A stretch of DNA of 38,587 nt from Deltaproteobacteria bacterium (GTDB lineage Bacteria; Myxococcota_A; Polyangia; Polyangiales; Ga0077539), in contig JAUXYJ010000086.1 in NCBI GenBank assembly GCA_030694465.1, forward strand, positions 1 through 38,587. The letters are read 5' to 3'. Shown piece by piece: positions 16,428-26,586 of this stretch (position 1 is the stretch's first letter; each line of letters begins with the position of its first letter). The position numbers and the translations under genes are program-made. The notes below the pieces were generated by a model. The model saw only the letters and a program-made list of their open reading frames with translations. It searched no databases and was not told the origin of the DNA.

Positions 16428-17428
16428 GTGAGATTCTCCTCGGGATCCGGCGGAATCGAAGGCGTCCGTGGCGGGGGTCCCAACATCGTTCCGACACGCA
16501 TCGGGTGGCCCACAAGAAAAGCGCGCGTGTCCAGCCGCTTCTTGCCCTCAAGCTGCAGCTCACAGAGCCCCAGCGCGCCGTGTCCCGTCGCGACCCACAC
16601 GACGTCACGATCCACCCGCACGACCTCGCCAGGCACCCCGGCGAGCAGCTCGGGAGCGCCCTCAAGTGTCGTACGGTGGACCATCAACCTCCGCGTCGCG
16701 AGATAGGTCGAGGTCCCTGGCCATGGGCTAAGCCCACGAACCTGTGCGTGCAGCGACCGCGCGCTGCGAGTAAAATCCATGGCCGATTGCTCTTTGCTCA
16801 GCATCGGCGCCGTCGTCGCGAGCGCGTGATCTTGTCGCACGGGGTCGTGCTCACCGCGCACATACCGCGGGAGCTCTTCGCGCACGAGCACCGCGCCCAA
16901 CGCGCTCAATCGCTCGCTGAGCGCCCCCGAGGTCTCATCGCACCCAATGGCCGTTGTGCGCATCGCGAGCATCGCGCCGGTGTCCATGCCCTCGTCCATC
17001 TGCATGAGGGTCACACCCGTCTCAGAGTCATCATGCAAAATCGCTGATTGAATTGGTGCCGCACCGCGGTACCTCGGCAAGATACTCCCGTGCACATTGA
17101 CGCAACCCAGCCGTGGCGCGCTCAGCACGCCGAGCGGCAAAATGCGCCCATAAGCGACCACCAACGCGAGGTCGACACGCTGCTCACGGAGCCATGCTTC
17201 GAGCACCCCGTCGCGCACTTTGGTAGGCTGAATCACAGGGATCCCGAGCTCCAGTGCGCGCGCTTTGACCGGCGGCGCGGTGACCGTGTTGCCTCGACCG
17301 GCGGGCTTGTCGGGTTGCACGACCACCCCCACGACCTCTGCGATCTCACAGAGCGCGTCGAGACAGGGCACCGCAAACTGAGGCGTCCCAAAAAACACTG
17401 CACGAAACTTGGCTCTGTCTACACTCAC
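16424..17428 (-). CDS. fmt: Methionyl-tRNA formyltransferase
   Basis: Formylates initiator methionyl-tRNA from 10-formyl-tetrahydrofolate. From GTG 17428 it has 334 residues, close to the family norm. The N-terminal Rossmann domain starts FRAVFFGTPQFAVPCLDAL and contains VVQPDKPAGRG, VVAYGRILP and the signature HGSILPRYRGAAPIQSAI, followed by DEGMDTGAML. The C-terminal OB domain follows a linker (about 210 on, with SPWPGTSTY). GGAG lies 8 bases before GTG 17428; the frame upstream to 17863 is antisense to the SUMF1-like gene and is rejected. The usual partner def is not in this window. Confidence 0.95.
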   Translation of the reverse strand: MSVDRAKFRAVFFGTPQFAVPCLDALCEIAEVVGVVVQPDKPAGRGNTVTAPPVKARALELGIPVIQPTKVRDGVLEAWLREQRVDLALVVAYGRILPLGVLSAPRLGCVNVHGSILPRYRGAAPIQSAILHDDSETGVTLMQMDEGMDTGAMLAMRTTAIGCDETSGALSERLSALGAVLVREELPRYVRGEHDPVRQDHALATTAPMLSKEQSAMDFTRSARSLHAQVRGLSPWPGTSTYLATRRLMVHRTTLEGAPELLAGVPGEVVRVDRDVVWVATGHGALGLCELQLEGKKRLDTRAFLVGHPMRVGTMLGPPPRTPSIPPDPEENLT

Positions 17429-17451
17429 AGCTCGCACTCCTCTATCGCGCG

Positions 17452-18738
17452 TCACTCGCTGCGTGCACAGCGAAATCCCAGCGTGCTTCGCGCTTCTTGC
17501 GGGCCCAAGGACACTCGTGCGATCGCGCGCATTGCTGCAAAATCGCTGTCGAATCCACCCCCGCGCACCACACGCTGTGCGCCCTCGCTCGCGCCACGGG
17601 GGTCCAGAAAGACGCCTGCTCGCAGAGCACCCGCACGGTCCAAGACCCACTCGGCGACGTTGCCCGCGAGGTCCAACACACCCCACACCGAGGCCCCAAG
17701 CGGCAGCGAGCCCGCGGGCCGCGCAGCGATGCCACACCCCTGCCCCTGCGCGAGCGCACACTCTGGCGCACGATCGCCCCACGGAAACATCCGCCCATCG
17801 CTCCCGCGCGCTGCAAATTCCCACTCGGATTCGGTCGGAAGCCGTGCGGCTCTCCACGCACAAAACCGCCGCGCCATCGCAAACGTCACATTCACCGCGG
17901 GGCGCTGCCCATCGCGCATCACGCCGTACGGGTCACTCAACGCAGCACACCCCTGCACACTCACACACCGCGCATACTGCGCTGCGGTCACCTCTGTGCG
18001 GTCCATCCAGTATGGACTCAGCCTGACAAATCGCCCGGATCCACGCGCCCCCATCTCAAACGCGCCGCCCGCGATCCACTGCATCCCTGGCTGCACGCGA
18101 GGAGCCGCCGTGCGCTCTGTTCGCTGTGCCCACACACACTCAACGCCGCCGGCGCGCTCATCGCGCGTGGTGCCCACTGGACACGTCGCGACCGCGCCCG
18201 TACACCGCTGCTCGCGCGCGCTAAAGCTCTGTCCTTCGACACAACAATGCACGCCGTCTGCGCCACGCACGGTCCCTGATGGACACCCACGGGCGACACA
18301 CTGCACGCCGCCATCCTCGCGCCCCAAGACCGACGCTGGGCCACACGCAGTAGGCGCTCCCGTGCAACGAGCCTCACGCCACTGTTGCCCCGCGAGACAG
18401 CAGTGCCCCTCGTCGTCGATCGCGACCAGGTCCTCGGGGCACGTGTCATCCACCACACGGGACGAGCGGTCTGCGTGCGCGTCCGAGTGGCTCGCGCCTG
18501 CGTCAAGCAACGCGACAACCGAGCGCGGGAGCCCTGACGGATGCGGCGGGAGGGCTTCCCAATGGACCTGGCCGCTGTCCAGCGGCGCGCTCGCGCTTGC
18601 GTCCACGGCCCTGCCCGCGTCATGCAGACGCACGCCCGCATCGGGGCGATCAGGGCGATCGGCACGCGCAACCAGCGCGGCAAGAGACAGCGCACCAAGC
18701 ACTGAGCCCACGAGGCTCCACGGACGAGAACGAATCAC
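17452..18738 (-). CDS. SUMF1/formylglycine-generating-enzyme-like exported protein
   Basis: A 428-residue protein from GTG 18738 (a GTG at 18765 adds nine residues). The N-terminal signal or membrane segment (SLVGSVLGALSLAALVA) implies export. A Cys-rich middle follows (about 105-215, with CCLAGQQW and CCVEGQSF repeats), then a C-terminal SUMF1 domain (about 225-428): GGAFEMGARG, YWMDRTEVTAAQYARCV, RLPTESEWEFAARG, LDLAGNVAEWVLD and QRVVRGGGF with a closing GFRCARS. Many bacterial SUMF1 domains are structural or ligand-binding rather than formylglycine enzymes, and I cannot place both catalytic cysteines. The gene is 23 bases upstream of fmt and probably co-transcribed, although the roles seem unrelated. 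Confidence 0.87.
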   Translation of the reverse strand: MIRSRPWSLVGSVLGALSLAALVARADRPDRPDAGVRLHDAGRAVDASASAPLDSGQVHWEALPPHPSGLPRSVVALLDAGASHSDAHADRSSRVVDDTCPEDLVAIDDEGHCCLAGQQWREARCTGAPTACGPASVLGREDGGVQCVARGCPSGTVRGADGVHCCVEGQSFSAREQRCTGAVATCPVGTTRDERAGGVECVWAQRTERTAAPRVQPGMQWIAGGAFEMGARGSGRFVRLSPYWMDRTEVTAAQYARCVSVQGCAALSDPYGVMRDGQRPAVNVTFAMARRFCAWRAARLPTESEWEFAARGSDGRMFPWGDRAPECALAQGQGCGIAARPAGSLPLGASVWGVLDLAGNVAEWVLDRAGALRAGVFLDPRGASEGAQRVVRGGGFDSDFAAMRAIARVSLGPQEARSTLGFRCARSE

Positions 18739-18803
18739 AGTGCGGCGGACTCTACCGCAAGACACAGCGCGCGGGCCGCGTGAGCTAGGTGCCTCGTGCT
18801 CAC

Positions 18804-19157
18804 TTACGTCGTGCTGCCTGTGCCGCCGCTCGGTGTGCTCGGTGTGCTCGGCGCGCTCGTCGCAGGGGTCTCGCTCGTCGCAGGGGCCGCGCTCGGCGCG
18901 CTCGTGCTGCTCTCGGTGCTGGTGGTACTTGTGCTGGTGCTGGTGGTGCTGCTCGCGCCTACCTTCGAGTTGCTCGCGCCCGAGTACAAATCACCGTACC
19001 AGCCGCTGCCCTTGAGGATGAAGTTTCCCTGGGTGATCTGGCGCGAAGCTTCGAGCTTTCCGCACTTGATGCACTCTTTGTTGGGGTCTTCAGAGATGCG
19101 TTGGACGCGCTCAAAATCGTGCCCGCAGGCTGCACATCGATAGCTGTAGGTAGGCAT
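18804..19157 (-). CDS. FmdB-family zinc-ribbon protein
   Basis: A 117-residue protein starting MPTYSYRCAACGHDFE at ATG 19157, the invariant opening of the FmdB/CxxC-CxxC-SSSS family. Two CxxC pairs (CAAC and CIKC) should bind one zinc within the first 40 residues. GNFILKGSGWYGDLY follows, also typical. The last 50 residues are an extended Ser/Thr/Pro/Ala tail of low complexity. The family is annotated as a regulatory protein, but its function is not established. An upstream extension to 19229 is not supported. It is 65 bases upstream of the SUMF1-like gene on the same strand. Confidence 0.92.
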   Translation of the reverse strand: MPTYSYRCAACGHDFERVQRISEDPNKECIKCGKLEASRQITQGNFILKGSGWYGDLYSGASNSKVGASSTTSTSTSTTSTESSTSAPSAAPATSETPATSAPSTPSTPSGGTGSTT

Positions 19158-19311
19158 GATGGGATCTCTTGGTGGGCTATTTGCTGCACATCGCGCACAG
19201 ACGCAAGACGTCTCGCAGCAAAGTGTCACAGCCCCGTGTGTGCCAGTGTCACCTCGTCTACTCGATTCCCCCCACGGGATCTACCGAGACCACCGCGATT
19301 CGCGCTGCAAA

Positions 19312-20121
<810 letters not shown>

Positions 20122-20215
20122 TCGATCACCCTCTTTGCGGTGTGACAAACCGCAGTCGGTTCCTAATTTTGCGAGAAAAAATTCATGATTCAGCGCGCGC
20201 AATCACGCGCATCGC

Positions 20216-20614
20216 TCAGTTGATCGCGACGGTGTCGCGCAGCGCAGGGACGTGCTGAGAACTCGCGAGCCCCATGTCATCCAAGACGGCCTGGATTTCG
20301 TTGGCATCGAGGTTCTGCAACGGCAGCGCGGCCTGCAAATACACAGACTCTTCTTGCAGCGCGAACGCCGAATGCAGCAGCCCATCGCTGTTCAATCGCA
20401 AGAGCTTCTCAAAGAGTGCCTCGCGCGATGGCGCCCCCACCGCGGGGACATCAAACAAGCGGAGGGCAAAAACAACCACGTTGTCCTGCACTTTGATCGC
20501 TAAATTATCGAGCCCAGAGCGCAGATCGTTGACGATGAACATCCCGCCACCCAAATCTTGGTACGGGACTGCGCTCTCTTTTAGGTACCGCTCAACGTCT
20601 TCTGAAGTTCGCAT
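20216..20614 (-). CDS. YbjN-like / type III chaperone-fold small protein
   Basis: A 132-residue soluble acidic protein from ATG 20614 with GGAGG about 11 bases upstream. The pattern (an N-terminal helix SEDVERYLKES, then strands with GMFIVNDL, NVVVFALRLFDVP, a helix EALFEKLLRLNSDGL, strands SAFALQEESVYLQAAL and a final helix) fits the YbjN/CesT-like fold shared by bacterial YbjN proteins and type III secretion chaperones. I favour YbjN-like on context: the next gene downstream, after 95 bases, encodes PspA/IM30. The function is not established; a stress-linked partner of PspA is inference. Confidence 0.7.
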   Translation of the reverse strand: MRTSEDVERYLKESAVPYQDLGGGMFIVNDLRSGLDNLAIKVQDNVVVFALRLFDVPAVGAPSREALFEKLLRLNSDGLLHSAFALQEESVYLQAALPLQNLDANEIQAVLDDMGLASSQHVPALRDTVAIN

Positions 20615-20792
20615 CGTCTTGGAAGCCTCCGGAGCTATTGTCCCCAACACCGCGGGGCGCGTGATCGTAGCACACTTGCGTGAGTGCCAATGCACCCCCT
20701 GTGCACAACGCGCACATCCCTTCGATGCATCCCTGGCCCTTCGAGCGAATTGCAGGGATCTCACTCCCCCCCTGCGAACGAGCCCGTGGACC

Positions 20793-22778
20793 TCAGCGCG
20801 TGGGCGCGGCGGCGGCTGCTTGAGCGGGAGTCGGCGGCTCGACCGAGAGCGTCCGTGTAGCCTCGCTCAGTCGCACACGACGCTCGCCAATCTGCGTATC
20901 GAGCTCGACAATGCGGCGCGAGACCTGGTCAATCTCTGCGCTCACCGTGGTCAACCGTTGGGTCAACCGTGTGCGTAGATCCGCGGCTCCAGGGTTGCGG
21001 CGGATCGCTTCGAGGTTGTCTCGCGTCTCTTGCGCGTTGGTCTGCAGGTCGTTGCGTCGCGTGATGTGCTCGGCGCGCTCACCCGAGAACCTCGTGATTT
21101 GTTCTTGCAGGTCAAGCGCGGTCGTGAGCGCGTCGATCAGCTCACGCGGAGCGCGTCCGCCCTGGATAAATGCACGGATCGCCTCGATCGCTTGGGGATC
21201 TCCCCAGTGCGTCGTGTACGTAAACGGCGTGCGCAAGACTACCAATTGCTCTGCGCGACCCCGCGCCGCGATTTGCACCGGGACCAGTGAGGCCGCTGAG
21301 CTGGGCTCTGTCCCTGTGGGAGCCTCAAACAAGCTCGTCCCATCCGCCGTCGCGATCTTGAGCAAGACGCGCGCGGCACGATCCATCCCGTTGCGCACGA
21401 CGTAAGTAGTCCGCTGCGTGCGAAATCGCTCGATTTGCACTGCGCCACGCCGAATCGACATGAGCCTCGCGCCCTCGACATCGGCCGTGCTCGAGCTCTC
21501 TACGGCGAGCCCACGCTCAAGCGCGAAGGGCACGACCGCGGTCGCGTCGTTGGGCATCGGATCGAGCATCCCTTGGCCCAAGAAGGCACCGTTCTCGAAG
21601 ATCGCCAGCGGACCGCGCTCGAGCATAGAGCCCGTGCGGTTAACAAACCGCGCGACGTTAAACGGGTGCCTCACCGAGTCCGACACGCCACCGTCTGGCG
21701 CAAACAAGTACAAGCGCTCCCCAGGGACATCCGCCGAGGCGAGCAGCACCATCGTGGCCGTTCGATCAGGCACCGTCACACGCTGCGGCAGATCGTACCG
21801 GGTGGTCCCGCCCTGCACTGCAACAGCTGCGAGCGAAGCCAACGAACGAGGGCGCGAAGGCCCCTCGAAGTTCGGCGCGGCGGCAGAGTTTCCGCTGGGT
21901 CCGCGGTTGTTCATGTAGCGCGCATCCATGGCCCGCGCAGGCGTCGGGCGCGCGCCAATGCCGGTTGTCGTGACAACCCTACCCATGCCCCCTTGCGGCC
22001 TTGTGCTGGCGGCTCGCCGAGAACGAAGCGCACCTCCCCTGCGTTCGGATTCGAGATTGGACTGCTCTTGGTTGTCATCCAGGTCCTCGTCCGCAATGTC
22101 CCCACGCGTGACGGCGGCTGATACGGGCTGCGCAACCGGCGGCGGCGGCGGGCCCTCCGCGAGCGTCGTAGCGCCCTGGGGCACTGCGTCGATGACCTCT
22201 CCACGGTCGGTCACGAGCGGGCGATCGGTGATCACTGGGTCCGCAAGCTCGCTGCGAAAACTCACCGGGGCACCTGTCACAAGAGACAGCGAAACATCAC
22301 GCCAATCTTCTCCCGAGAGGTTATGCACGACGCCATACGCTTGGATCTGTGCGTCGTTGGGCCCCATCACGAGGCGGTACGAAGGACGCCAGATGGGCGT
22401 CTCGGCCATGTAGCCCACGACGAGGTCATGGTCGCGACCATCCAAGCGCATGTGCACCGTGCGTTGCTCGTTGGGAGAGGGCGGGGCCTCGCCCTCGGTG
22501 ACATCCCGTGGCAGCGGAAACGCAGCGGATTGCACGCTCGAGCCCCCGCGCTCCATCACCGCGAGCGTCGCGAGAAAGTCCCCGACCTCGCGCTGACGCA
22601 CACGAAACTCAACGTTGTCCCCCGTCACGTGGCCGCCCCGCTCGAAGTAAGCGACCCCATTGCGATAGACCACCACGCGGCGCAACCCCAGCGACGGAGT
22701 GACCTGCAGCTGCGGCCCCCGGACACACGCAGGCGCGAGAGCAAGAAGCAAAAACAGAGACCTAAACGACTTCGTCAC
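20793..22778 (-). CDS. DUF4139 (mucoidy-inhibitor MuiA-like) lipoprotein
   Basis: A 661-residue exported protein from GTG 22778, with GAGGAG about 9 bases upstream; open frame further upstream is rejected. The signal ends in lipobox LAPAC (Cys18). The N-terminal part (about 25-80) has RRVVVYRNGVAYFERGG and QREVGDFLATLAV as in DUF4140/DUF4139 proteins. IWRPSYRLVMG and LSGEDWRDVSLSLVTGAPV mark the DUF4139 start. A low-complexity acidic/Arg/Pro insert (about 210-320) splits it from the second half (VRHPFNVARFVNRTGSML onward). The C-terminus has a helical coiled-coil stretch. The family is widespread in envelopes but poorly understood. It sits upstream of the YbjN-like and pspA genes. Confidence 0.85.
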   Translation of the reverse strand: MTKSFRSLFLLLALAPACVRGPQLQVTPSLGLRRVVVYRNGVAYFERGGHVTGDNVEFRVRQREVGDFLATLAVMERGGSSVQSAAFPLPRDVTEGEAPPSPNEQRTVHMRLDGRDHDLVVGYMAETPIWRPSYRLVMGPNDAQIQAYGVVHNLSGEDWRDVSLSLVTGAPVSFRSELADPVITDRPLVTDRGEVIDAVPQGATTLAEGPPPPPVAQPVSAAVTRGDIADEDLDDNQEQSNLESERRGGALRSRRAASTRPQGGMGRVVTTTGIGARPTPARAMDARYMNNRGPSGNSAAAPNFEGPSRPRSLASLAAVAVQGGTTRYDLPQRVTVPDRTATMVLLASADVPGERLYLFAPDGGVSDSVRHPFNVARFVNRTGSMLERGPLAIFENGAFLGQGMLDPMPNDATAVVPFALERGLAVESSSTADVEGARLMSIRRGAVQIERFRTQRTTYVVRNGMDRAARVLLKIATADGTSLFEAPTGTEPSSAASLVPVQIAARGRAEQLVVLRTPFTYTTHWGDPQAIEAIRAFIQGGRAPRELIDALTTALDLQEQITRFSGERAEHITRRNDLQTNAQETRDNLEAIRRNPGAADLRTRLTQRLTTVSAEIDQVSRRIVELDTQIGERRVRLSEATRTLSVEPPTPAQAAAAAPTR

Positions 22779-23045
22779 GAGCAAGTTTCTCCTCGGCTTG
22801 GCAAGAACCCAGTCCACTGGGCCCCGGCGCAAATCTGTGGGTTGTTTGGAGCTCATGAGACCAGCTCCAGGTGCCCCTGTGTGGCGCTGAGACGCACGAA
22901 TGTGACCGAATCTTTGCTTCAATCTCTGCACAATGGCGCTCACCCCATGGCACGACACAGACACACGTGACCATCGCGTGACACCTTGCTCGCGCACCTT
23001 CGCTTTCAACGCGCGCGTCCCTACCGCTCTTACGCAATACCTCCC

Positions 23046-24209
23046 ATGATGCAATGGAACCGTCGTCGTCACCGCGTACGTGCGCAGCTCTTGCTGCGAC
23101 AAAACCGTGCAGCGATCGCCGTAGTGCTCCTCTGGTTCGTCACGAACTACTGGATTTTCACAGCGATTCTACGTCGTCCTTGGCACCAAGCGCTGTGGGT
23201 TCTTGCATACTTCGAGCACGACACCTCTCGCTGGGGGCTCTTCTACGAGACCATGTCGGACTTCGTCGTGTTTGGCATGGTGATGAGCGTCGTCGCCACA
23301 GGGATCTCGCGGCACTACCGCCCCGAGCAGACCGGCGCGATCCTAGCGAAAAGCCTGCGCAAACATGTGGTGGTAGTGGGGTACAGCAATCTCGGCCACC
23401 GCGTCGTTGAGCTCTGTCACAAGCACGGCGTCGACGTGGTTGTAGTCGATCCAAACCTTGAGCGCGTCCAACCCATCGCGCATCAAGAGCACCCTCTGGT
23501 GCTGGCAGACGGTACCACGACCGAGGCGCTCGAGGCCGCGTCCGTCGAGCACGCAGCGGTGGTCATTTTGGCTGAAGATGGCGTCGAACATGGCGCCATC
23601 GCGGCGCGTCGTGTGCGTGCCCTCAATGACAAATGTTTGCTTGTCGTGCGCTGCTCGGACGACGACGTGGGCGCTGTGCTCGCACGCGCATACCACGCGC
23701 GACACGTCTCTACAGCGCGCCTCGCGGCACGCCACGTCGAGCAATATGCGCAGAAGTTCTCTGTTCGTCGCTGTGTGATTTTTGGTGATAATTCGCTCAC
23801 CGTTCGTGTCGCGCAGCGGCTGCTAAGCAAGGGAGTGACCGTGCGAATCGTGGGCATCCCTCACGCAAAGCAGCTTGCACACGACGGCGAGCCCCTCGCA
23901 GAAGAGTGCTTTGTCCCGGGGGATCCTGCGGCGCCGGATACGCACCGTCGCGCTGGAGTCCCCCAGGCAGACCTCGTCGTGCTCACCGGTGAGGGCTTTG
24001 GGCAGTCGTTGGTACTCTGCGAGCGAATTCGCGATGTAAACACCACCGCGCGAGTGATCGTTCGTGTGTTTCACGAAGACGCCGCAGGCATCCTGACGCA
24101 GAAGCCTTTTCGCGCCGAGGTGGTGTCGAGCTCGCGCCACGCGTTGCGCTCCCTCGTCCAAGAAGGCATCTTTGAGTCCGTCGGAATCAGCAGAGAAATC
24201 ACAGACTAA
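23046..24209 (+). CDS. Membrane TrkA-N (RCK-type) protein, filter-less channel homologue
   Basis: A 387-residue protein from ATG 23046 (an ATG at 23049 also exists). There are two hydrophobic segments, about 22-42 and 70-87, with a 27-residue loop between them that contains no TVGYG-like potassium filter. Two RCK/TrkA-N Rossmann units follow: the first begins HVVVVGYSNLGHRVVELC (about 107), with VVVVDPN as the NAD ribose-binding strand end; the second begins RRCVIFGDNSLTVRVAQRLL (about 241). The general plan is that of bacterial two-helix K+ channels (MthK/Kch-like) or CASTOR/POLLUX-type proteins, but ion conduction cannot be assumed. It is divergent from the DUF4139 gene, with 267 bases between. 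Confidence 0.82.
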   Translation: MMQWNRRRHRVRAQLLLRQNRAAIAVVLLWFVTNYWIFTAILRRPWHQALWVLAYFEHDTSRWGLFYETMSDFVVFGMVMSVVATGISRHYRPEQTGAILAKSLRKHVVVVGYSNLGHRVVELCHKHGVDVVVVDPNLERVQPIAHQEHPLVLADGTTTEALEAASVEHAAVVILAEDGVEHGAIAARRVRALNDKCLLVVRCSDDDVGAVLARAYHARHVSTARLAARHVEQYAQKFSVRRCVIFGDNSLTVRVAQRLLSKGVTVRIVGIPHAKQLAHDGEPLAEECFVPGDPAAPDTHRRAGVPQADLVVLTGEGFGQSLVLCERIRDVNTTARVIVRVFHEDAAGILTQKPFRAEVVSSSRHALRSLVQEGIFESVGISREITD

Positions 24210-24353
24210 CGGCGCACGAAAGCCCCCAGCGGGCTGCGCGTAACTGCAAAAATCACCCGCATCGCGTGAGAGCGCGTGTATAGACAAGAGTGAGGTCTCG
24301 CTCGTGGCTCGCGACTCGCAGCACGAAGTAGACCCCTTAGAGGTAGTGCTCCG

Positions 24354-25232
24354 ATGAGTCAAGCCAGCGCCATCGTCGTGGTCACAGGCATGAGCGGTGC
24401 GGGACGATCCACCGCGCTCCATGTGCTCGAAGACCTTGGATATTACTGCATTGACAACCTCCCACCACCTTTGGTCTCGCACGCGGTCAAGCTCTGTACC
24501 GAGGACGCGCAGAAGCCCCTTGTAGGCATCGGGATGGACGTGCGGACCCGCGCATTTCTCGACTCGGTGGATGACGAGGTCGAGCGCCTGCGCAACGTAG
24601 GACAGCCGACACAGCTGGTGTTTCTCGACGCCGAAGACCCCGTGCTCATTCGCCGTTACAGCGAGTCACGCAGACCACATCCGTTGTCGAGCGAGCACCC
24701 CGGCGAGGACCTCCCCACGCTGATCGCGCGTGAGCGAGAGCGCTTGGTGCCTCTGCGCGCCATGGCCGACCGCGTGGTGGACACCTCACGGCTCAATGCC
24801 CACGAGTTTAAACAGCATTTGGTCCATCTGTTTGCAGGCGATGGCGCACCGCGGATGACCACACGTGTGCTCTCGTTTGGCTTCAAGCATGGCTCGCCCG
24901 CAGAGGCCGACGTGCAAATCGACGTGCGGCACATCCCCAACCCGCACTTCGTGCCTGAGCTTAAACCGCGCTCAGGACGCGACCCCGCGGTGGCCTCGTA
25001 CGTCTTGGATCGCCCAGAGACCCAAGAGCTCTTGAGCGCCCTGGTCAATCTGCTGCAACCGCTGCTTCCGAGATACGCGCGTGAGGGCAAGGTCGTGCTC
25101 ACGGTGGCCATCGGGTGCACGGGAGGGAGGCACCGCAGCGTGGCGATCACCGAAGAGCTCGCGCGGAGGCTAAGCGCAGAGGCTCCAGGCCCCATCGTGG
25201 TCGCGCACCGTGACATCGAGCGCGGCGGCTGA
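24354..25232 (+). CDS. rapZ: RNase adapter protein RapZ (YvcJ-like)
   Basis: A 292-residue P-loop protein. The Walker A motif is GMSGAGRS (residues 12-19), followed by LEDLGYYCIDNLPPPL, the QLVFLDAEDPVLIRRYSESR region and a C-terminal GCTGGRHRSVAITEEL with AHRD, all typical of RapZ/YvcJ. In E. coli RapZ binds small RNAs controlling glmS; in other bacteria it binds nucleotides and its role is less clear. RapZ is often encoded near PTS genes; here ptsHI is about 8.7 kb away. ATG 24354 is preceded by AGAGG with loose spacing. It converges on the next gene, with 20 bases between the stops. Confidence 0.95.
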   Translation: MSQASAIVVVTGMSGAGRSTALHVLEDLGYYCIDNLPPPLVSHAVKLCTEDAQKPLVGIGMDVRTRAFLDSVDDEVERLRNVGQPTQLVFLDAEDPVLIRRYSESRRPHPLSSEHPGEDLPTLIARERERLVPLRAMADRVVDTSRLNAHEFKQHLVHLFAGDGAPRMTTRVLSFGFKHGSPAEADVQIDVRHIPNPHFVPELKPRSGRDPAVASYVLDRPETQELLSALVNLLQPLLPRYAREGKVVLTVAIGCTGGRHRSVAITEELARRLSAEAPGPIVVAHRDIERGG

Positions 25233-25252
25233 ATCGCGATCTGACTGCGAAT

Positions 25253-26491
25253 TCATTGGCCATTCTCGATGAGCTTGCCGCCTGCATACCACGCGCGGCT
25301 CGACCGCGTCGCGATGGTGTAGGACAGCAAGAGGATCCACCCGGTCAGGCCAGCGATGACCATCTGTCCGGTGTGCAGCGTAGGCCCGCGCCCCACTTGC
25401 TCGACATTGAGCCCCGGAACCAACGTGCGCTGCGTTGGCAACGTCCGGCACAAGCCCTGTGCGGCGCACTGATAAAACTCACGCGAAGTCTCAAACTGCT
25501 CAGACTCTCCACCCAGCGTCTCGGCGCCCGCGACGCCGTAGTGTCGCACCCATCGCCCCGGCTGATTCTTGGGCTTGACCCACACCAGCCATGTCCCCGT
25601 CTCGGTCACGATACGGTCCACGCCAGTGCCCGTAAGCCCCAACAGGGTGAAGTCCCAGCACACAAGAACTTGCAGCAAAAACACAGTCCAAAGCGCGCCG
25701 CGGATCCAGCGCATGTGGTGATTGGCACGCGCAGTGGCCGAAGTCGCGGGCGGCTCCGTCGACACCATCATCGCGATGGTCCGATCGCCGCGGAGCGTTG
25801 GGATCACGCCGTGCTGGCGATACGCTGCCGCTTGGTTGCCATCCATCGCGCCGCTGAGCATCCCGGTCACCCACACGCGCTCGCCTTGGGTCAACCGTGC
25901 AGCGCGCGATCGCGTCTGATTATCCAGGTACTTCTTCTCGTCGACTGCGTCTCGAAGCACCGTGTGGGTGTCTGGCTGCACCAAGACATACTGCCCGTCG
26001 TCGAGCTTGACCCTAAACGGGTTGGCGCGGACCTCGCGGCTCTTCTCGATCCACGTGATGATCACGCCGCCGCCCTTTTGCTTCACCTCTTGGCGTCGCT
26101 GCATGAACGTGACGCTCATGGCCTCTTCGCCTGGTGCAAGCTCAACCACGCCCTCGATCACAGCAGGCCCGTTGGCCAGCACCGTGCGGTTGAGCCAGGT
26201 CTTCTCGAGCGCGGCGCGCTGCTTGTGTCCGCGTCGTAGCGCAAACGCAATGGCCAGCAAAATCACAGCGGGAATCCACAACGCCATCGCGATCCCCGAG
26301 AGAGAATTCTCGCTCGAGACCACCCCCGGTCCGACCACCACGTCGTCGGGTTGTTCGGGCGCGATGTCTCGCGTGGTCTCACCCGCTGGCGCGACGCGTG
26401 TCCACTCTTCGTGTTGGCGATTTTGGCAGCCCGCCAAGAGCGCCAAGCTCAACGCGCACGAAGCCCACAGTGTTGAAGTTGTCCTACGCAT
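25253..26491 (-). CDS. GIDE-like multi-pass membrane lipoprotein
   Basis: A 412-residue protein from ATG 26491 (GAGGG 9 bases upstream). It has a lipobox LLAGC (Cys22), then a transmembrane helix (about 66-85), an extracytoplasmic or cytoplasmic beta domain (about 105-200) and two further helices (about 265-290 and near 385). The beta domain, IEGVVELAPGEEAMSVTF through VKLDDGQYVLVQPD, resembles the GIDE domain found in the mitochondrial ligase MUL1 and in bacterial membrane proteins; there is no RING. The extra starts at 26515 and 26518 are less supported. It lies between rapZ (convergent) and dnaB (same strand, 95 bases upstream). Function unknown. Confidence 0.75.
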   Translation of the reverse strand: MRRTTSTLWASCALSLALLAGCQNRQHEEWTRVAPAGETTRDIAPEQPDDVVVGPGVVSSENSLSGIAMALWIPAVILLAIAFALRRGHKQRAALEKTWLNRTVLANGPAVIEGVVELAPGEEAMSVTFMQRRQEVKQKGGGVIITWIEKSREVRANPFRVKLDDGQYVLVQPDTHTVLRDAVDEKKYLDNQTRSRAARLTQGERVWVTGMLSGAMDGNQAAAYRQHGVIPTLRGDRTIAMMVSTEPPATSATARANHHMRWIRGALWTVFLLQVLVCWDFTLLGLTGTGVDRIVTETGTWLVWVKPKNQPGRWVRHYGVAGAETLGGESEQFETSREFYQCAAQGLCRTLPTQRTLVPGLNVEQVGRGPTLHTGQMVIAGLTGWILLLSYTIATRSSRAWYAGGKLIENGQ

Positions 26492-26586
26492 CGATCGAAC
26501 CCTCGAACCTTTCATCACGCGTCGCAGCGAGCGAACGCAAGCCTCACGATAGCGCGTTCGAGTGAGCCTGCGTAGCGCGCGGCCGA

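Noticed and set aside
17048..19015. 655-codon plus-strand open frame
   Set aside because: It runs antisense through fmt and the SUMF1-like gene, both with clear family motifs; the product is Arg/Pro/Ser-rich with no recognisable domain, typical of a high-GC shadow frame.
22779..23102. Upstream extension of the DUF4139 lipoprotein
   Set aside because: The GTG at 22778 has a good ribosome site and is followed directly by a lipoprotein signal; the extension would bury this signal.
24210..24260. Hairpin downstream of the TrkA-type gene as terminator or small RNA
   Set aside because: AGCCC/GGGCT can pair but there is no following T tract and no promoter-like sequence that would support an RNA gene.
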